From Edaphochlamys debaryana (Eukaryota > Chlorophyta > Chlorophyceae > Chlamydomonadales), in assembly GCA_016858145.1 (NCBI GenBank), contig JAEHOE010000009.1, positions 1,364,001 through 1,428,000 on the forward strand: 64,000 bases of DNA, given 5' to 3'. A program made the position numbers and the translations under genes. This document shows positions 12,042 through 24,400 of the stretch, piece after piece. The notes beneath the pieces were generated by a model that saw only the letters and a list, made by a program, of their open reading frames with translations, was not told where the DNA came from and searched no databases. Numbering within the stretch: position 1 is the first letter of the stretch; each line of letters starts with the position of its first letter.

Positions 12042-15000
12042 CTACACGTGATACGCTCGCCAGCGCAGCGCCACACAGGCTTCGACCGCAGGACCTCCGC
12101 TCGACCACGCCGGCTGGGAGCCCAGCACGGCAAGCAGCGGGCCCCGCCCCTCCCCCACAGCGGACGCCCTATCCTCAGGCGCCGTCACCGGTCCCGTCTC
12201 CGCCCCGGCCTCCGGCCCCGCCTCCGACCGCAGTCGAACCACAATGACTTGGCCCCGCCCGTCGGCCGCCTTGGCCAGCCGCGACGCCAGCCGCAGACCC
12301 TCCGCCGCCACCACCGTCAGCGGCGGCAGGCCGACGACGGCAGCGGCGAAGCTACCCGCGGCGGCGGTAGCAGGCCCTGGCGGCGGTGGCGGCGGAGACG
12401 GCGGCAGGCAGGACAGGTCGGCCCCAAGCCGCGCCGCCAGGTCCGACGCCACGCAATTGAAGCGCTCCAGCGCCGCTGCGGTGACGGGGCTGGGCGGACC
12501 GCCGCCGCTGCAGCCGCCGCCACCGCTGGCATCAGCTCCTGGGCCTGCCGGCGGCGGCACCGGTGCCGTCGCTCCTAGCACTCGTGCCGCCACCTGTACC
12601 CAGCAGTCGCACAGGTTCGCTCGACTGCGGTTCCACATGGCCTGGGGAGTAAAGGCAGGGGCAAGGACAAATCTCAAAAAATGGAGCCCTCGACAATATT
12701 CTCGTCCGGCGCGCGTCCCTTTGTCTTACAGCTCGCGCTCCCTCTGCTGCCCCACCCCCCGCCCGCCCCTACCTGCTGCTCCGCGCTGAGCCCCGGCAGC
12801 GGCCCCTCCCGGTCGAGGCCCATGGCCGCAGCGGGGGGGCCCAGCAGCAGCGACAGGGGGCAGCGGAGAACATGCGACTGCGGGAAGATGGAAAGGAGTT
12901 ATGCATGGGCCTGTCGCTGCAAGGAGAGTGCTGAGCACGGGGGCATCAGATGCCCTCAGTGCGCTGCCTCACCTCGAGCCAAGCGTACACCGCTGCTGGA
13001 GAGAGCGCCGTGACCTGCGAGCGGGCAGGGCTCCGGTAAGCCATCGTACCATGCTGCCTCCATCTCTTGCTGGGAGTCAGCAGAGTGTCGGCGCTTGTTG
13101 CTGGCCTTGAAGGCTGTCACAGTGGCACCGCAACTTCGGAACGGCGTGACCGCAGCCAGAGGCGGACAGGGCATGCACCCACCTCATCTCTCTCACGGGC
13201 ACCGCCCAAGCCCCGACCCACCTTGCAAGCCGCCTCCACGCTCGACTCAAGGTCCCGCGCCCAGCCCGCCACCACTGCCGCATCCACGGGCGGCGGCGGC
13301 TCGGGCACCGCCGCAACAATTGCATGGACTTGCCCTGCCCCCCCTCCGCCGGCGGCCGGCTCCTGAGGCGCTGCTCCCGCCTGCGCCTCTGCCGCCGCAA
13401 CCTCTGTCGCCGCCGCCGCCGCCGCCGCCGCCTCTGCCGCCGCTACTGACGTCTCCGCCTCCTCCGCCGCCGCTGACGCCGCCATGGCCTCCGCCTCCGC
13501 CTCCACCTCTTCCTCTGCCGCCGACGCAGCCATCGCCTCCGCTGCTGGTGCGGCCGTCGACGCCTCTTCCCCCACAATCGCAGCTGCCTCCGCTGCCGCC
13601 GTCCCGTCCTCTGCCCCCGGCTGCCCTCCTTGCTGCAGCTCGGGCTCAGGTGGCCCCAGCGCCTCGGCGGCTGCACCCGCTGGGCCGCCTCGTGCGCTGC
13701 CGTCCGGTACCGCCAACTCCTCCGGAGCGAGGCGGGCGGGGAGCTGGAGGGGAAGCGCGTGCGGGTCGGCACGAGTCGGCACGCTGGGGACTCCGCCGCC
13801 CGGCAGCCCCTCATCCTCGCCGTCCATCCGCTGCCGCCGGTACACCATCGGCGAAGACCGCACCGCAGGCGGCGTACCGGTGCCGGTACCGGTGGGCCGC
13901 GGCGGCGCAGCGGTCGGGGCAGGGGCTAGATTTGCTCCAGTCACCTCAACGGTGCCGATCTCTGTGCCGGTGCCTGTACCGGTGCCGGTACCGGTGCCGG
14001 TACCAGTGGGTGACTGAGGTGCAGCGCTCGGGGCCGGGGCCGGGGTAGCTCCAGTCACCTCAACGGTGCCGATCTCTGTGCCGGTGCCTGTACCGGTGCC
14101 GGTACCGGTGGGTGACTGTTGTGCAGCGCTCGGGGCTGCTGTGCCAGTGCCAGTGCCAGTGCCAACTGGGGCCAGGGTAGCTCCAGTCGCCGCCTGCCGG
14201 CCCCGATCCCTGGCCGCTTTGGATGCCGCCAGCGCTAAGCGACGCTGCGCGAAGCGACGCTGCGGCGCCGACTGTGCCTGGCCCTTGGCGGCGGCGTCGG
14301 GGGCGGCGGAGTCGCCGCCGTCGTCGGCGGACGACGGCGCCTGGGCTGGCGCGGGTGCAGACACAGGGGCGGCTGCGGGGCACTTCTGACTGGCGGGAGG
14401 CTGCTGACCTGCTGCAGGGCAGCTGCCGGTTGCCGGGTCGTCGGCTGCCTCTGCCTCCCGTTGGCCGCGGGCGTGCTGGGCCTCAGCCGTGCCGCCTAGG
14501 GTCGTCGGGCTCCCCAGCCCAGCTGACGGCGGCGGGATCGCTGCAGGGCCGTCGGCCGTTTGACGGGCCCGCCCAGCCCGTCTGCGCTTGGGCGCCGGCG
14601 GCGCGTCAGCGTGATCCGGGCAGCCGCCGGCTCTGCCGCCGTGGGGAACAGGTGTGGCCGTGTCGGGCTGTACGCCGCTGCCGCCAGCGGCAAGCACCCG
14701 CCGGCCGCCGACCGAGAAGTCGGCCTCGGGGAAGCCCGCACTACCGCCAACCCGATCGGCGGGGCCGGCGGCGTCTGGTGCAGGCACAGCCGGCGGGTGG
14801 GCCACGGTGGTGAGCGGCAATGCTGCCATCACGCTCTGCATGGGGATGCGGGCAGCGATTGGAATAACAACCACGGCGGACCTGGCAAAGAAACACAGGT
14901 GTAGGCAGGGGTCTGTGTGCGACGCACGGCGGAGGCAAAGCAAGCCGGCCCAGCCGGATAGATGAGGCCGCAGCCGCCATACACCGTTTGGATCGCACCT

Positions 15001-18000
15001 GCTCGCAAGCCGCTACCACAGCCGCCGACGGCTCCACCCGGTCCGCTGCACCCGCCGCCACATCGCCCCAAGGGCCAGCCACATCCGCGGCCACATCGCC
15101 TGCCACCTCTGCCGGAGCGGCGGCCTCGCCCGCTGCCAGGCCACCCTGGGCGACGTCGGCTGGCTCCGCTGCCGCCGCCGCTACGTCACGAAGCGTAATG
15201 GGGTCAGCGGGCTCGGCAGCTGCGAGGCTGGGCTCGCCGCTGGCACCAGCGGGCTCAGCGTCTGCCACCGCCGCCGCTCTGCGCCGCAGCCCCGATGGGC
15301 TCTCGGTGGCAAGAAGCCCACAGCCGCCCCCGCCGCCACCGCCACCCAGGCCTGCCGCAAGGATGACGGAGTGTGCGGGACCGTCGCCGCCGCCCGGCTT
15401 CGCCGCTGACGCTTTGGCGGCTGCAGTACCGGTAGTGACGTCGGGGGCGGGCTCCCCTGTCCCGGGCTCCCCTGTCCCGGGCTCCCCTGTCCCGGGCTCC
15501 CCTGTCCCGGGCTCCCCTGTCCCGGGCTCCCCTGTCCCGGGCTCCCGTGTCCGGCTGCGCTTGGCCTTCGACGCTGCTGGGCTCCCGCCGCCGCGCGTTG
15601 CTGCGTGCCTGAGGAAGGAGGCGTCGTGGGGGTGAAAGCGGAGGTCGGTGTGGGGGTGTTGTGGGGGCTTAACGGCTTATATCGGCTTGGTTGTATCGAG
15701 CTAGACCATGCAGAGGTCTCAAGGAAGTGTGACCTAGCATGGAGTGCTTTCAGGCAATGGCATGTAGGAAGGGCATACCGGTACCGGGAGCCCGCTAGCT
15801 CACTGGGTGCGCTGCTCCCTTCCGTTGGGGGTGCCCGCGGTGAGGTCCGCAGCGTCCTCGGTCGCCCGCGTCGTGGCAGCGGGACCTCTGCCACCCCCCG
15901 GCGGCTGTCGGCCGGCGGGGTGGTAGGAGCCCGTGCGGGTGTGCCTGCGGTGACAGGGATAGACGATCAGACGCGGATGAGATGGAAGATGAAATGCGGG
16001 GCAGCTGGCGTGGTTGACATAGAATGAGGATTTGCACCGAACGCTGGTCCTTGGATCTGACAGCCAGGGAAAGCCAGCATGTACCAGGGGTTTCGTACAT
16101 GCCGTATACGCCGTACACGCGTACCTCACGAAGCAACTGGTACAGGTGATATGGTCCGGCATCTCCTTGTGCCGCTGCCACCTCCTCACCGCCCGGCCCC
16201 GGGCCCCACACTCGCAGCACAAGCGCGCCGCACCGCCGGCGGGGGCGCCAACCCGCGGTCCTGCGTCCTCCCCTGCTTCCTCCGCAGCCGCCGACGCGCC
16301 AGCAGCCTCAGCGGCCACCTCCCCAACGCCGGTGGCAGCAGCAGCTGCGGCAAGGACCGTCGCGCCGCCGCCACAGGCCCCGCCGCCTGGCTGCTCCTCC
16401 AAGCTCCAGCCCACTTCTGCTGGAGTGGGCGCTTCGCCGTCGTCCGCAGACGCATGCGGAGGGGCGGCGGCGGCGCGCACCAGGTCAGACTGGAGGCGTG
16501 CTCTCTTACGCGCAGGCCCGGCGACAGCTGCAGCGGACCCGGCGGCGGGGGCGGCGGAGACGGCTACGGGCGCGGCTGTGTCGCCAGGTTGCGGAGAGGA
16601 GCCGGCCTTCCTTCGCCGCCGCTTGTAGCAGGCGTTACAGGCGTACGCCCCGAACACGTCCGTGTGATGGCGCCACTGGTAGGCGCTGGCGGTGCCACAT
16701 TCTGTTTGGTTAAGGTGTGTCGTACAGACACGGGGGATAAACGGGGTTTCATCGGGAAAGGCGCTTGTATGCAGGGAGCCTCCACACTCCTCCCCAAGCC
16801 ATGCCCACCACCAGCTAGGAGCTAGGAGCACAAATCCCAGCCCACCCCATCCTCGCACCCTCGCACGTGCGGCCGCCGGCCTCCTCCAGAGACCTGAAGG
16901 GCGGCGAAGGGCGCCAGTGCGGGTCCGAGTGGTAGGGTGCAAGTACGGAACAGATCAACTCCAGCTCTAGACTGCCCTCCACCCCTCTACCCCTCCACCC
17001 TCCACCCCCTGTGGCTCTTTCCCCCCATCTGGATTTCAGATGCCCCTCACATCGGTTGCATCCTCATACTGAGCCCATCCACCAATGTCACCGCCCGGCG
17101 GTCCTCACCTGGTGCCCGTGGGGCCCCAGAAGCCCAGCTCCTTCTGGTTCCGATGGCAGCAGGAGTTACAAGTCCATGCACGGGAGGGCTGGAAGAACCC
17201 CGGCCTGCGCCTGCTGCCCCTCTCCTCGACGTATGGCCCCGCGCACGTCACGCATGTTGTCGTGCCCCCTCCCGCGCCCCCGCCGCCGCCACCGGCTGCA
17301 TCAGCCACCGCGGGCGGGGCTACTGCGGCGGCGCCTCCACCGTTTCCGCTGCCCCCCTCCGCAGCAGCGGCTGCTGCGTCGGCGCCTGCCTCCGGTGCAA
17401 CGGCCGTAGCCACTGGTCCGCACGCACCCTTGTCGCCTCGGCCTGCGCCGTTGCCGAAGACGGCAAGGGGGTGGAGGGCGATCGCAACCGCCAGCGCCGC
17501 ATCCCCAAGCCGACTCCCGGCGGCGGCGCCACATGCGGCCTCATTGGCGTCATCACTGCCGGCACCCAAGGCCCCTGGCGGCTCCCCGTCGCTTGCTTGG
17601 GCGCCAGTGCCGCCCCCTTTGCTGCCTCCAGCGCCGCCGCTACCGGCCCCCTTGGCCACCGCCACGCCTCGACCCAAGCCACCTGGGCCGGGCGCGCCGC
17701 CGCCGGGCGACGCCAGTCGGTCGCCGGCGGGACCGGCAGCAGCCGATGCGAGCGGTCCGGTGGCTGCTGCTGCTGCTGATTCTGTTGCCATCCGTACGCT
17801 CTCGCGGCCGCCGCCACCCGGGCTGCTGGCTCCATCAAGCTTCCGGCCACCGCTGCCCGCGTCAGCTAGGCTCGGCGTGCCGTGCATGGGCACTGGCGGA
17901 CCCGCCGCTGGTCCCGTGCTTGCCAGTCCGCCGCTGTGACGGGCGCTGGCGGCGGCAGCTGTCCGGCCCGTGGCCGCTGCGGCTGCTGCAGCGGCGGAGA

Positions 18001-20752
18001 GTGCGGCTGTGCCGCCGGAAGGGATGGAGGGGCCGCTCTTATTCTTCCGGCGCAGGCCGCAGGGGTCACAGAGGTAGGCCCCGAACACGGCCGGATGCCC
18101 ACGCCACTGGAAGGTGCTGCCGGTGCCGCAGTCTGAGGAAGAAGAATCAAGGTGGCCAGCGGGAGCCAGAAAGCGCGCGTACGTTGCCTTCACATGTTCA
18201 AGCAGACGTGGGTTGCGGCAAGACGCTCGAAGAGCCCTCAACCTACGCTGTGCCCCCCACCATTCGTGGCTCTCGCGCGCCACACACCCCAGCCCACGCA
18301 CGCACCCTCGCACGTGCGGCCGCCGGCCTCCTCCAGAGACCTGAAGGGCGGCGAAGGGCGGCAAGTCGGGCAAGCATAAGGGGAAGAGGCTGCGTTCCAG
18401 GGCCGTCTTTATTCTTTAGTCCAAAGCAGTTAAAGCGTGTCGCTTTGTGCTGTAGGCCCACGCATCCCCATCCCCATCCCCATCCCCATCCCCATCCCCA
18501 TCCCCATCCCCAGCACGCGTGGCTTCCCGTTCACCTCGTGCCCTTGGGACCCCAGCACCCCAGCTCGAGCCAGTTCTCTCGGCAGCATCCGCTGCAAGTC
18601 CACGCGCGGGAGGGCTGCGCGAAGAACCCTTTTGGGCCCCTCGGGCTTGTCGAGTGCGGCCGTGCGCACGAGACACAGTTGGCAGCCCCCACGCCCCCGC
18701 CGCTTCCACTGGGTCCACCACCGCCGCCATCATCACCACCGCCGTCTGCGACAGCGGTAGCGACAGCGGCAGGGGCTACTGCGGCGGCGCCGTCACCCGG
18801 GCCCACCGCTGCCGCGGCCCCGTCAGAACGCCTTGCAGCGCCCTGCCGGCAAGGACGCCTGGCGGCCGGGCGGAGGTCCGTTGGAGCTGCTGACACCTCA
18901 GCCCCCAGCACAGCCCCGGCATCGTTACGTGGGTGCTGGCCGTCGCCGCTGCCTCCTCCGCTTCCTCCGCCGCCGCCGCCGCCACTACCGCCACCGCCGC
19001 CTTCGCCTTCTGAGGGCACCGGGTCCGTACCTATGCCGATCCCAGCGGCGGCGGCGCCGCCTCCCTGCCCGGGCGCCATGAGGCCGCCCGCATCCCTACA
19101 GCTGAGTGCGCCGCCACTGACGGGCGGCAGGGGGCCGGCGGCCGGGCTGGCAGCCGCCGTCGCGGGCGGTGTGGCGACGGCGGCAGCACGCCCTGCGGTT
19201 GGGTCTGGGGCGACCGTGTCCGCGCCCTCTACGGCATGGGCTGGAGGCTCGCGGCGGCGGGGGTGGCAGCGGAGGCTGTCGTAGCAAGGGCCGCAGAGGT
19301 AAGCCCCAAACACGGCCGCGTCGGCACGCCACCGCCTGGCGGTCTTGGTGCCACACTCTGTTGGGGCAATGGGGGACACAGGGCAAGCAGCGACTCCATC
19401 ACGAGGCCGGACAGCTTGCCTTGCTACAGCAGAGCTTAAGCCCACACGACAACACGGAAACAAACCATACCGCCAGCCTAGTCCAGACCCGAGTCCTCGT
19501 TGCACCTTGGCTTGACTCCCATGCTCAAACGTACGCACCCTCGCACGTGCGCCCTCCAGCCTCCTCAAGCGACCTGCAGCGAGGGCAGGTTTGGGGGGTG
19601 TCGGAGGATGGGGTGACCCGATAGCGCCAAACGCCACCTCGCCCGCCGCTGCAATCACCTGGTACCAGTGGGACCATAGAAGCCCAGCTTGCGCTGGTTG
19701 CTGTGGCAGCAGGCGTTACACGTCCACGCGCGGATGGGCGGCGCCGCAAAGAATCCCCCGCGCCTGCTGCTCCCTGCCTCCACGTACGGCCGTCCGCACG
19801 TGACGCACGCCGTATCCTGGCCGCTGCCGCTGCCGCTGCCGCCGCCGCCGTCGCCGCCATCGCCGTCAGGAGGAACTGCAGCAGCGTCAGCAGCTTCTGT
19901 CCCTTGCCCGCAGTGCGGCGCAGCCGGCACGGCAGCCGCCGCTGCAGGCAGGGCGGCAGCGGCGGCATCAGGAGGCACGGCGTCGGCGGCGGCTTCGCCG
20001 TCGCCCTTGCGGCCGGCGTCGCCGTCGCCGTCGTCCGTACGGCCGCCAGCCAGGTGGCGGTTGCGTGCGTTGCTGCTGCAGGGTCGCCGAGGGAAAACGG
20101 CGGCAGCGGCGCTGGGGCGGCGGCGCTTTGCCGGCGGAGCGGCCGGGTCCTCGTCCCCCGGGTCGTCGCCGCCCTCCGCCGCCGCCGCCGCCACCGCTGC
20201 CGAGGTTCCCGCTTCCGCCGCCGGCTCCGGCGGCTTACTCGGGCCCCCTGTCCGCGCCCGCCGCTGCTTCCGCGATGCCCCACCTGAGGACTGCAGGGCG
20301 TCCGCCTCCATCCCCTCCGTTGGTGTGTCCGCGACCCCGCAACGCGGGGGAGGCGGCGGTGTGTCCGCGACCCCGCCCCGCAGGCCCAGCCCCCCGCCCT
20401 CGTCCTGTCCGAGTGGGGGGCCTTGCTCCCCCGCCGTCGGCTGCTGGCGTGCTGCAGCAGCGACCTCGGCGCAAGGCCAGAGGGAGAGACCGCGAACCGC
20501 TGCCTGCGCGCCGGCCTCGGGCCCAGCGAAGTTCGCCGCGGCCTCGAGCTCCCCCGCCTCCCCCGCCGGCGCCAGCTCGTGCCACAACGCTGCCTCGCCA
20601 GCAGCTAGGCCCTCCACTGATGGGTCGCCGGCTGCGGCCCACGCTGCATTCGGCGTCGAAGTGGGGACCCCGAGCAGCGGAAGCGCGCCGCGCGCAACGC
20701 CGTTGTCTGTGCCGACCCCGACCCGGGCGATATTGGTAGCTGCGTCTGCCAT
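12042..20752 (-). CDS. ZfA: multi-finger protein with alternating CC-N and GATA-like zinc fingers
   Basis: Eleven exons (5' to 3'): 20752-19659, 19573-19539, 19357-18535, 18340-18306, 18132-17109, 16893-16859, 16701-16125, 15608-14999, 14835-13222, 12877-12773 and 12641-12042. They join to about 2183 residues. Start of exon 9 is the least certain (phase-0 acceptor at 14836; an acceptor at 14887 needs a different donor). Fingers in order: type 1 CVTC...WTCNACC..NQ..LGFYGPTGT (about residues 316-365); type 2 CEEC-x19-CGPC; type 1 CVSC...WTCSGCC; type 2 CEDC-x19-CDPC; type 1 CVTC...WTCNSCC; type 2 CEEC-x19-CNAC; and a longer-spaced type 2, CCEC-x21-CTSC. Large exons carry one type 2 and the next type 1 finger with no start or stop between, so this is one gene and not several. 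Then come an EPGTG pentapeptide repeat, Thr-Gly repeats, and a C-terminal domain shared with ZfC. Function unknown; DNA binding is inferred only from finger type. Confidence 0.75.
13876..14165 (-). repeat. Minisatellite in ZfA exon 9 (Thr-Gly repeats)
   Basis: Runs of GGTACC/GGTGCC-type hexamers encode Thr-Gly dipeptides, and a longer unit of roughly 110-120 bp carrying TEIGTVEVTGA recurs twice. The frame stays open, so the array is translated as a flexible linker between the finger array and the conserved C-terminus. Confidence 0.75.
15449..15554 (-). repeat. 15-bp tandem repeat in ZfA exon 8 (EPGTG)
   Basis: Six perfect copies of GCTCCCCTGTCCCGG at 15451-15540, followed by one degenerate copy. 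On the coding strand each copy encodes E-P-G-T-G in the spliced frame. The unit being a multiple of three lets copy number change without breaking the frame. Confidence 0.9.
18464..18511. repeat. (ATCCCC)8 hexamer microsatellite in ZfA intron
   Basis: Eight uninterrupted ATCCCC units inside the ZfA intron 18534-18341, just after the type 1 finger donor. On the transcript it reads as GGGGAT repeats. Confidence 0.85.
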
Positions 20753-21476
20753 TGGCTGCTGCGCGGAGGGGCCTCAGCGCTGCAGCCCGAAGGGGCGAGA
20801 AGAGAGGAACTGGCGCGCCGGGGCGGTGCCGCTTGGTCAGGTGGAGGTTTGGGTTGTGAATGTGGGTGAGCGCAAGCCCCACATAATCTGTGGCAGAGCG
20901 CTCGGGCGTGGGTCGATGCGGTGCGCACAGTTTCGGCCACCCGGACCCGTTTACCACTTCCGGCGCACTCCCTGAGCCCACCTCGAACCAAGTGGCGAGC
21001 AGGGCGGCCCCACCGTTCCTAACACGCCAAAGCCCCCTCACCCCACGCACCGCACGTGTCGGGACAGGCGCAGCGGCGACATCCCGCGGCCATGGTTGGC
21101 ATGGCGTGGTGTGCCGGCGCTCCTTTCCCCCTGTCCCCCCCGGGCACCCTCACGCCTGCTCCCGCAGCTCCCATCCGCTTGAAACTGCCCCCGCTGCTCC
21201 TGGAGTCGGCTCGGGGCCGGCGAACCTGCACACGCACCGGGGTCCACGGACCACGGACCGGGGCACCCATGACTGCGATGGTGACCAAGGCCATATTACC
21301 GCTCCGCTTTTAGCACACGACCATCGTCCACACCATTATTGCATGTAAAGGTTGGGAAGCGCCGAAGCTTGCATACAGCGTGGGTTGGACAACACAACGA
21401 CAAAGTCCGCTCCAAGCCCAGCCGCACCTGTCCACGACCAGCAAAACATTCTTGATGTAGCTTGAATGTAGCGTGG
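20753..21476. promoter_or_regulatory. Shared divergent promoter region of ZfA and ZfB
   Basis: The 724 bp between the ATG of ZfA (context ccaATGgca) and the ATG of ZfB must hold both promoters and both 5'UTRs, since the genes are transcribed apart. No TATA box or known operator is evident to me. Confidence 0.5.
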
Positions 21477-24400
21477 ATGGCTGAAGAGGCCGCACAGTTG
21501 CGGCCCATGGCTGCACCGCCTTCGCCTTCCATGGCCCTTGACGCCTGGGGCCTAGAGCTTGGTGCCTTTGAGCTTGGTACCAACGGCGAGGGGAGCTTGG
21601 ATGGCGTCGCGCTGCCTCCGGTGCAGAACGCCAGCCATGATGACCTCGCGCAGGCGGTATTCTCGCTCGGGGCGGCCGATGCCATCGGCATCGGGGCAGC
21701 AGACGAACAGTGGCCCGGCGATGGTCCCGTCGAGGGTGTTGACGCGCTTGCACCGCTGCCGGTTGCAAGGGAGCGCGCCGCTGGAGGGGGGCAGTCCCCT
21801 GACGGCAGCAAGGCCAGCGCAAGCCTCGCAACAGCCAGCGGCGATGACCAAGGCGTGGCGCCACCAGGACGCCACAGCGAAGGCGGCAGTGCCATTGCCG
21901 GCTTCGGCGCGGACGCGGGCAGCTCCGGCGGCGGCGCCGGCGCCTTCTCTGAAACCGCCCCTACCACCACCACGACCATGGCTGGGGCTTGCTCCGCTGC
22001 CGACGCCCCAGCGCACACAGCAGGCGCCGCTGCAACGGCCTCCGGCGGTGACGTTGCTGTGGAGAGCCCGGCTGGCAGCCCGTCCGACTCGGGTGCCCCC
22101 GACCCACATCGAGCTCCAGACGGGGGCGGCGTTGACTGCGTTGACTCCGCCGGGGGGCCGAAATGTGGCTCGCTCCCGCCGGTGGAGAGCCTGTCTGCCG
22201 CCACTGGAGCGCTCGCCGCCGCCGCCTTTGTCCACGCGCCACGGGGCTCCCAGCCCCCGGCCCCGCAGGCCTGGTACCCGGTAGCGCCCGAGCCGGCTGG
22301 CGGCGAGCCGGGCCCAGTCCGCGCCATGCCGCCGCCGCTTCCGGCATCGCTCCTGCAGCCCCCTCAAGCCCCAATCCCTGCCTCAGAGCTCGACAGAGCA
22401 GCGCCCGGACCTCACTCTCCTCACAGCTCTCCACCACAGCCGCAGCCACCACAGCACACCGTGCCGCCGATGTGTGCCCCTGCGGCCGACGCACCTCAGG
22501 AAACGGCACCTCAGCAGCATGGGCGGCCTGCCGTTGCGGAGCCCGGGGCCGACCAACTCTTGGTACAGGAACCAGGCACGTCAGTCTCCCAGCCCGTCGT
22601 CTTGCAGCCCACACCGTCCCAGGGCGAGCTGCGGGCGCCACCGGTGCGGCTAGGCGCGGCAGATGCGCCGCCCCACCCTCAGCCGCAGGGGCAGGAGCAG
22701 GCGGCGGGGCTGTTGCGGATGCAGGCGCTGGGGCTGACCCTCGTCGCTGCCCTGAAGCGCCTGGCGGACGCAGGGGTGGCGCAGGGGCCTGCCTCCGCCT
22801 CTGCTGCCCTGGCCGCCATGCCGGGACGCTTGGCCTCCGCCACCGGGCTTACGGTGAGGCCATCGGCGCCAGCGCCGCCGCCGCCGCCAGCGCCGGTGCA
22901 AATGCCAGCGACTGCCGCCGTAGAGGCAGAGCGCGCGGGGGCACAGGTGCATGACGAAGGGGACCAGACCGCAAGTGCCGGCGGGGCCGGCGGCAGCGGC
23001 CGGCGCAGTAGCGGCGGCGGCGGCGGCGTCAGGGGCAGCGACGGCGGTGCGCTGTCCGTGCTGGCGGACCTGGCTCTAGCTGACGCGGAGGCGGCAGCGG
23101 GCGATGCAAACGGCGGCGGCCCTTCCACTGCCGCCGCCGGCGCCAATCGCCCTCACCAGCCCAACAGCACACGGGCCGGTGCTGGCCGGGGGTCTGCCCA
23201 AGCTGCGGCCCCGAGGGCGGGTGTCAGGACCGCCGCCGCCGCCGCCACCACGGCCCGCCCTGCGCCGCCTTTTGCGGCTGGCGTGGGCGCGGGCCTGGCT
23301 CAAGCGGGTGGCGCAGCTGCGCTGGCGGCGCTGGGGCTGGCGTCCGGCGTTGGCGGCGTGGGCCTCGGAGACATCCTGTCCCACAACGCTCTGCAGCAGC
23401 AGGCGGTCGCGCAGCGGTGTCTCAGGTGGGCCCCGGCTGGCGCAATGGGCCCGGGTCCGGGCCCAGGCCCAGGCCCAGGCCGGGCCCACTTCCCCGCACC
23501 CACCTCCGCTGGGCCTGGCCCGGCTGCCCCTCGGCCGGCGCCGGCGGCGGTCGGTGTCATGGGCCCAGACGGTCGCTTTTACGGGCTGCCGTCGGGCGCA
23601 CCGGTCGTGGTGTTGGGCCTGGGCCCCTGGACGGCCGTCCAGATGGCCCCAAACGCTGCCGCTGCCGCCGCCGCCAGTGCCGCCGCGACCGCCAGGCCGC
23701 CCGTCGTTCTCAGCGGCAGGCGCCCGGATGCCCTGGCGGGCCTGCGCCGTGGCGCCAGCGCCAGCGCTGGCGGGACCCGGGCTTCGCCGCCGGGCCCCGT
23801 CGTGCTAGGCGCGGGGGCAGGGGCAGGAGCTAGCCGCAACCCGTCCCACGCCCCACAGCCGCTCCACCCACCGATGCAGGGCCGGGGCAGCCTGGGCCAT
23901 CCCGCTGCGGCTGTCGCCCGGACCCCAGCAAGACACGCGGTCCGGCCCCTCGGCGCGCAGGGCGGGCGCGGGAACCCCGCAGCCCGGGGCTGGGCGGTTC
24001 CAGCCGCACCCCCTTTCCTGACCACACAAACCTGCGGGCCGCTGGGGCCCGGCCAGGCGGCGGCGGCGGCACGAGCTGGCCAGGCCGCCAGGCCGTGGCT
24101 GAGCCTCGGCAAGCTAGACGCCTCCACACACGATCCAACGGCCGTCGCGACTCGCGTGGCTCGGGCCAAAGCCGCCGGGCCTCGGACGACCGCCTCCGCC
24201 GCCGCTGCCGCCGCCGCCGCCAGCGGCTCCCAGACGCCGCTGGAGGTGCTGGTGGCGAGTGCCGCCACGGGCTTCCGAAGCGCGCGCTGGGGCGGGCCCG
24301 ACTCGTACGCCACCGAAGCGGCCAACGAAATGATTCAGGAGCTGCTGGCGGTGCCGCCCAGGCCGCTGCGCCGGCCCGTGCCGCTCGGCGGACCGCCCGG

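Noticed and set aside
13095..14048. Open frames on the + strand opposite ZfA exon 9
   Set aside because: Arg/Pro-rich antisense shadows; the - strand frame joins conserved fingers and the shared C-terminus.
15449..15554. Possible CRISPR-like array
   Set aside because: The units are contiguous 15-mers without spacers and lie in frame within a coding exon.
16859..18340. Reading ZfA modules as separate tandem genes
   Set aside because: Each large exon carries the second finger of one module and the first of the next in one open frame, with no start, stop or polyadenylation signal between.
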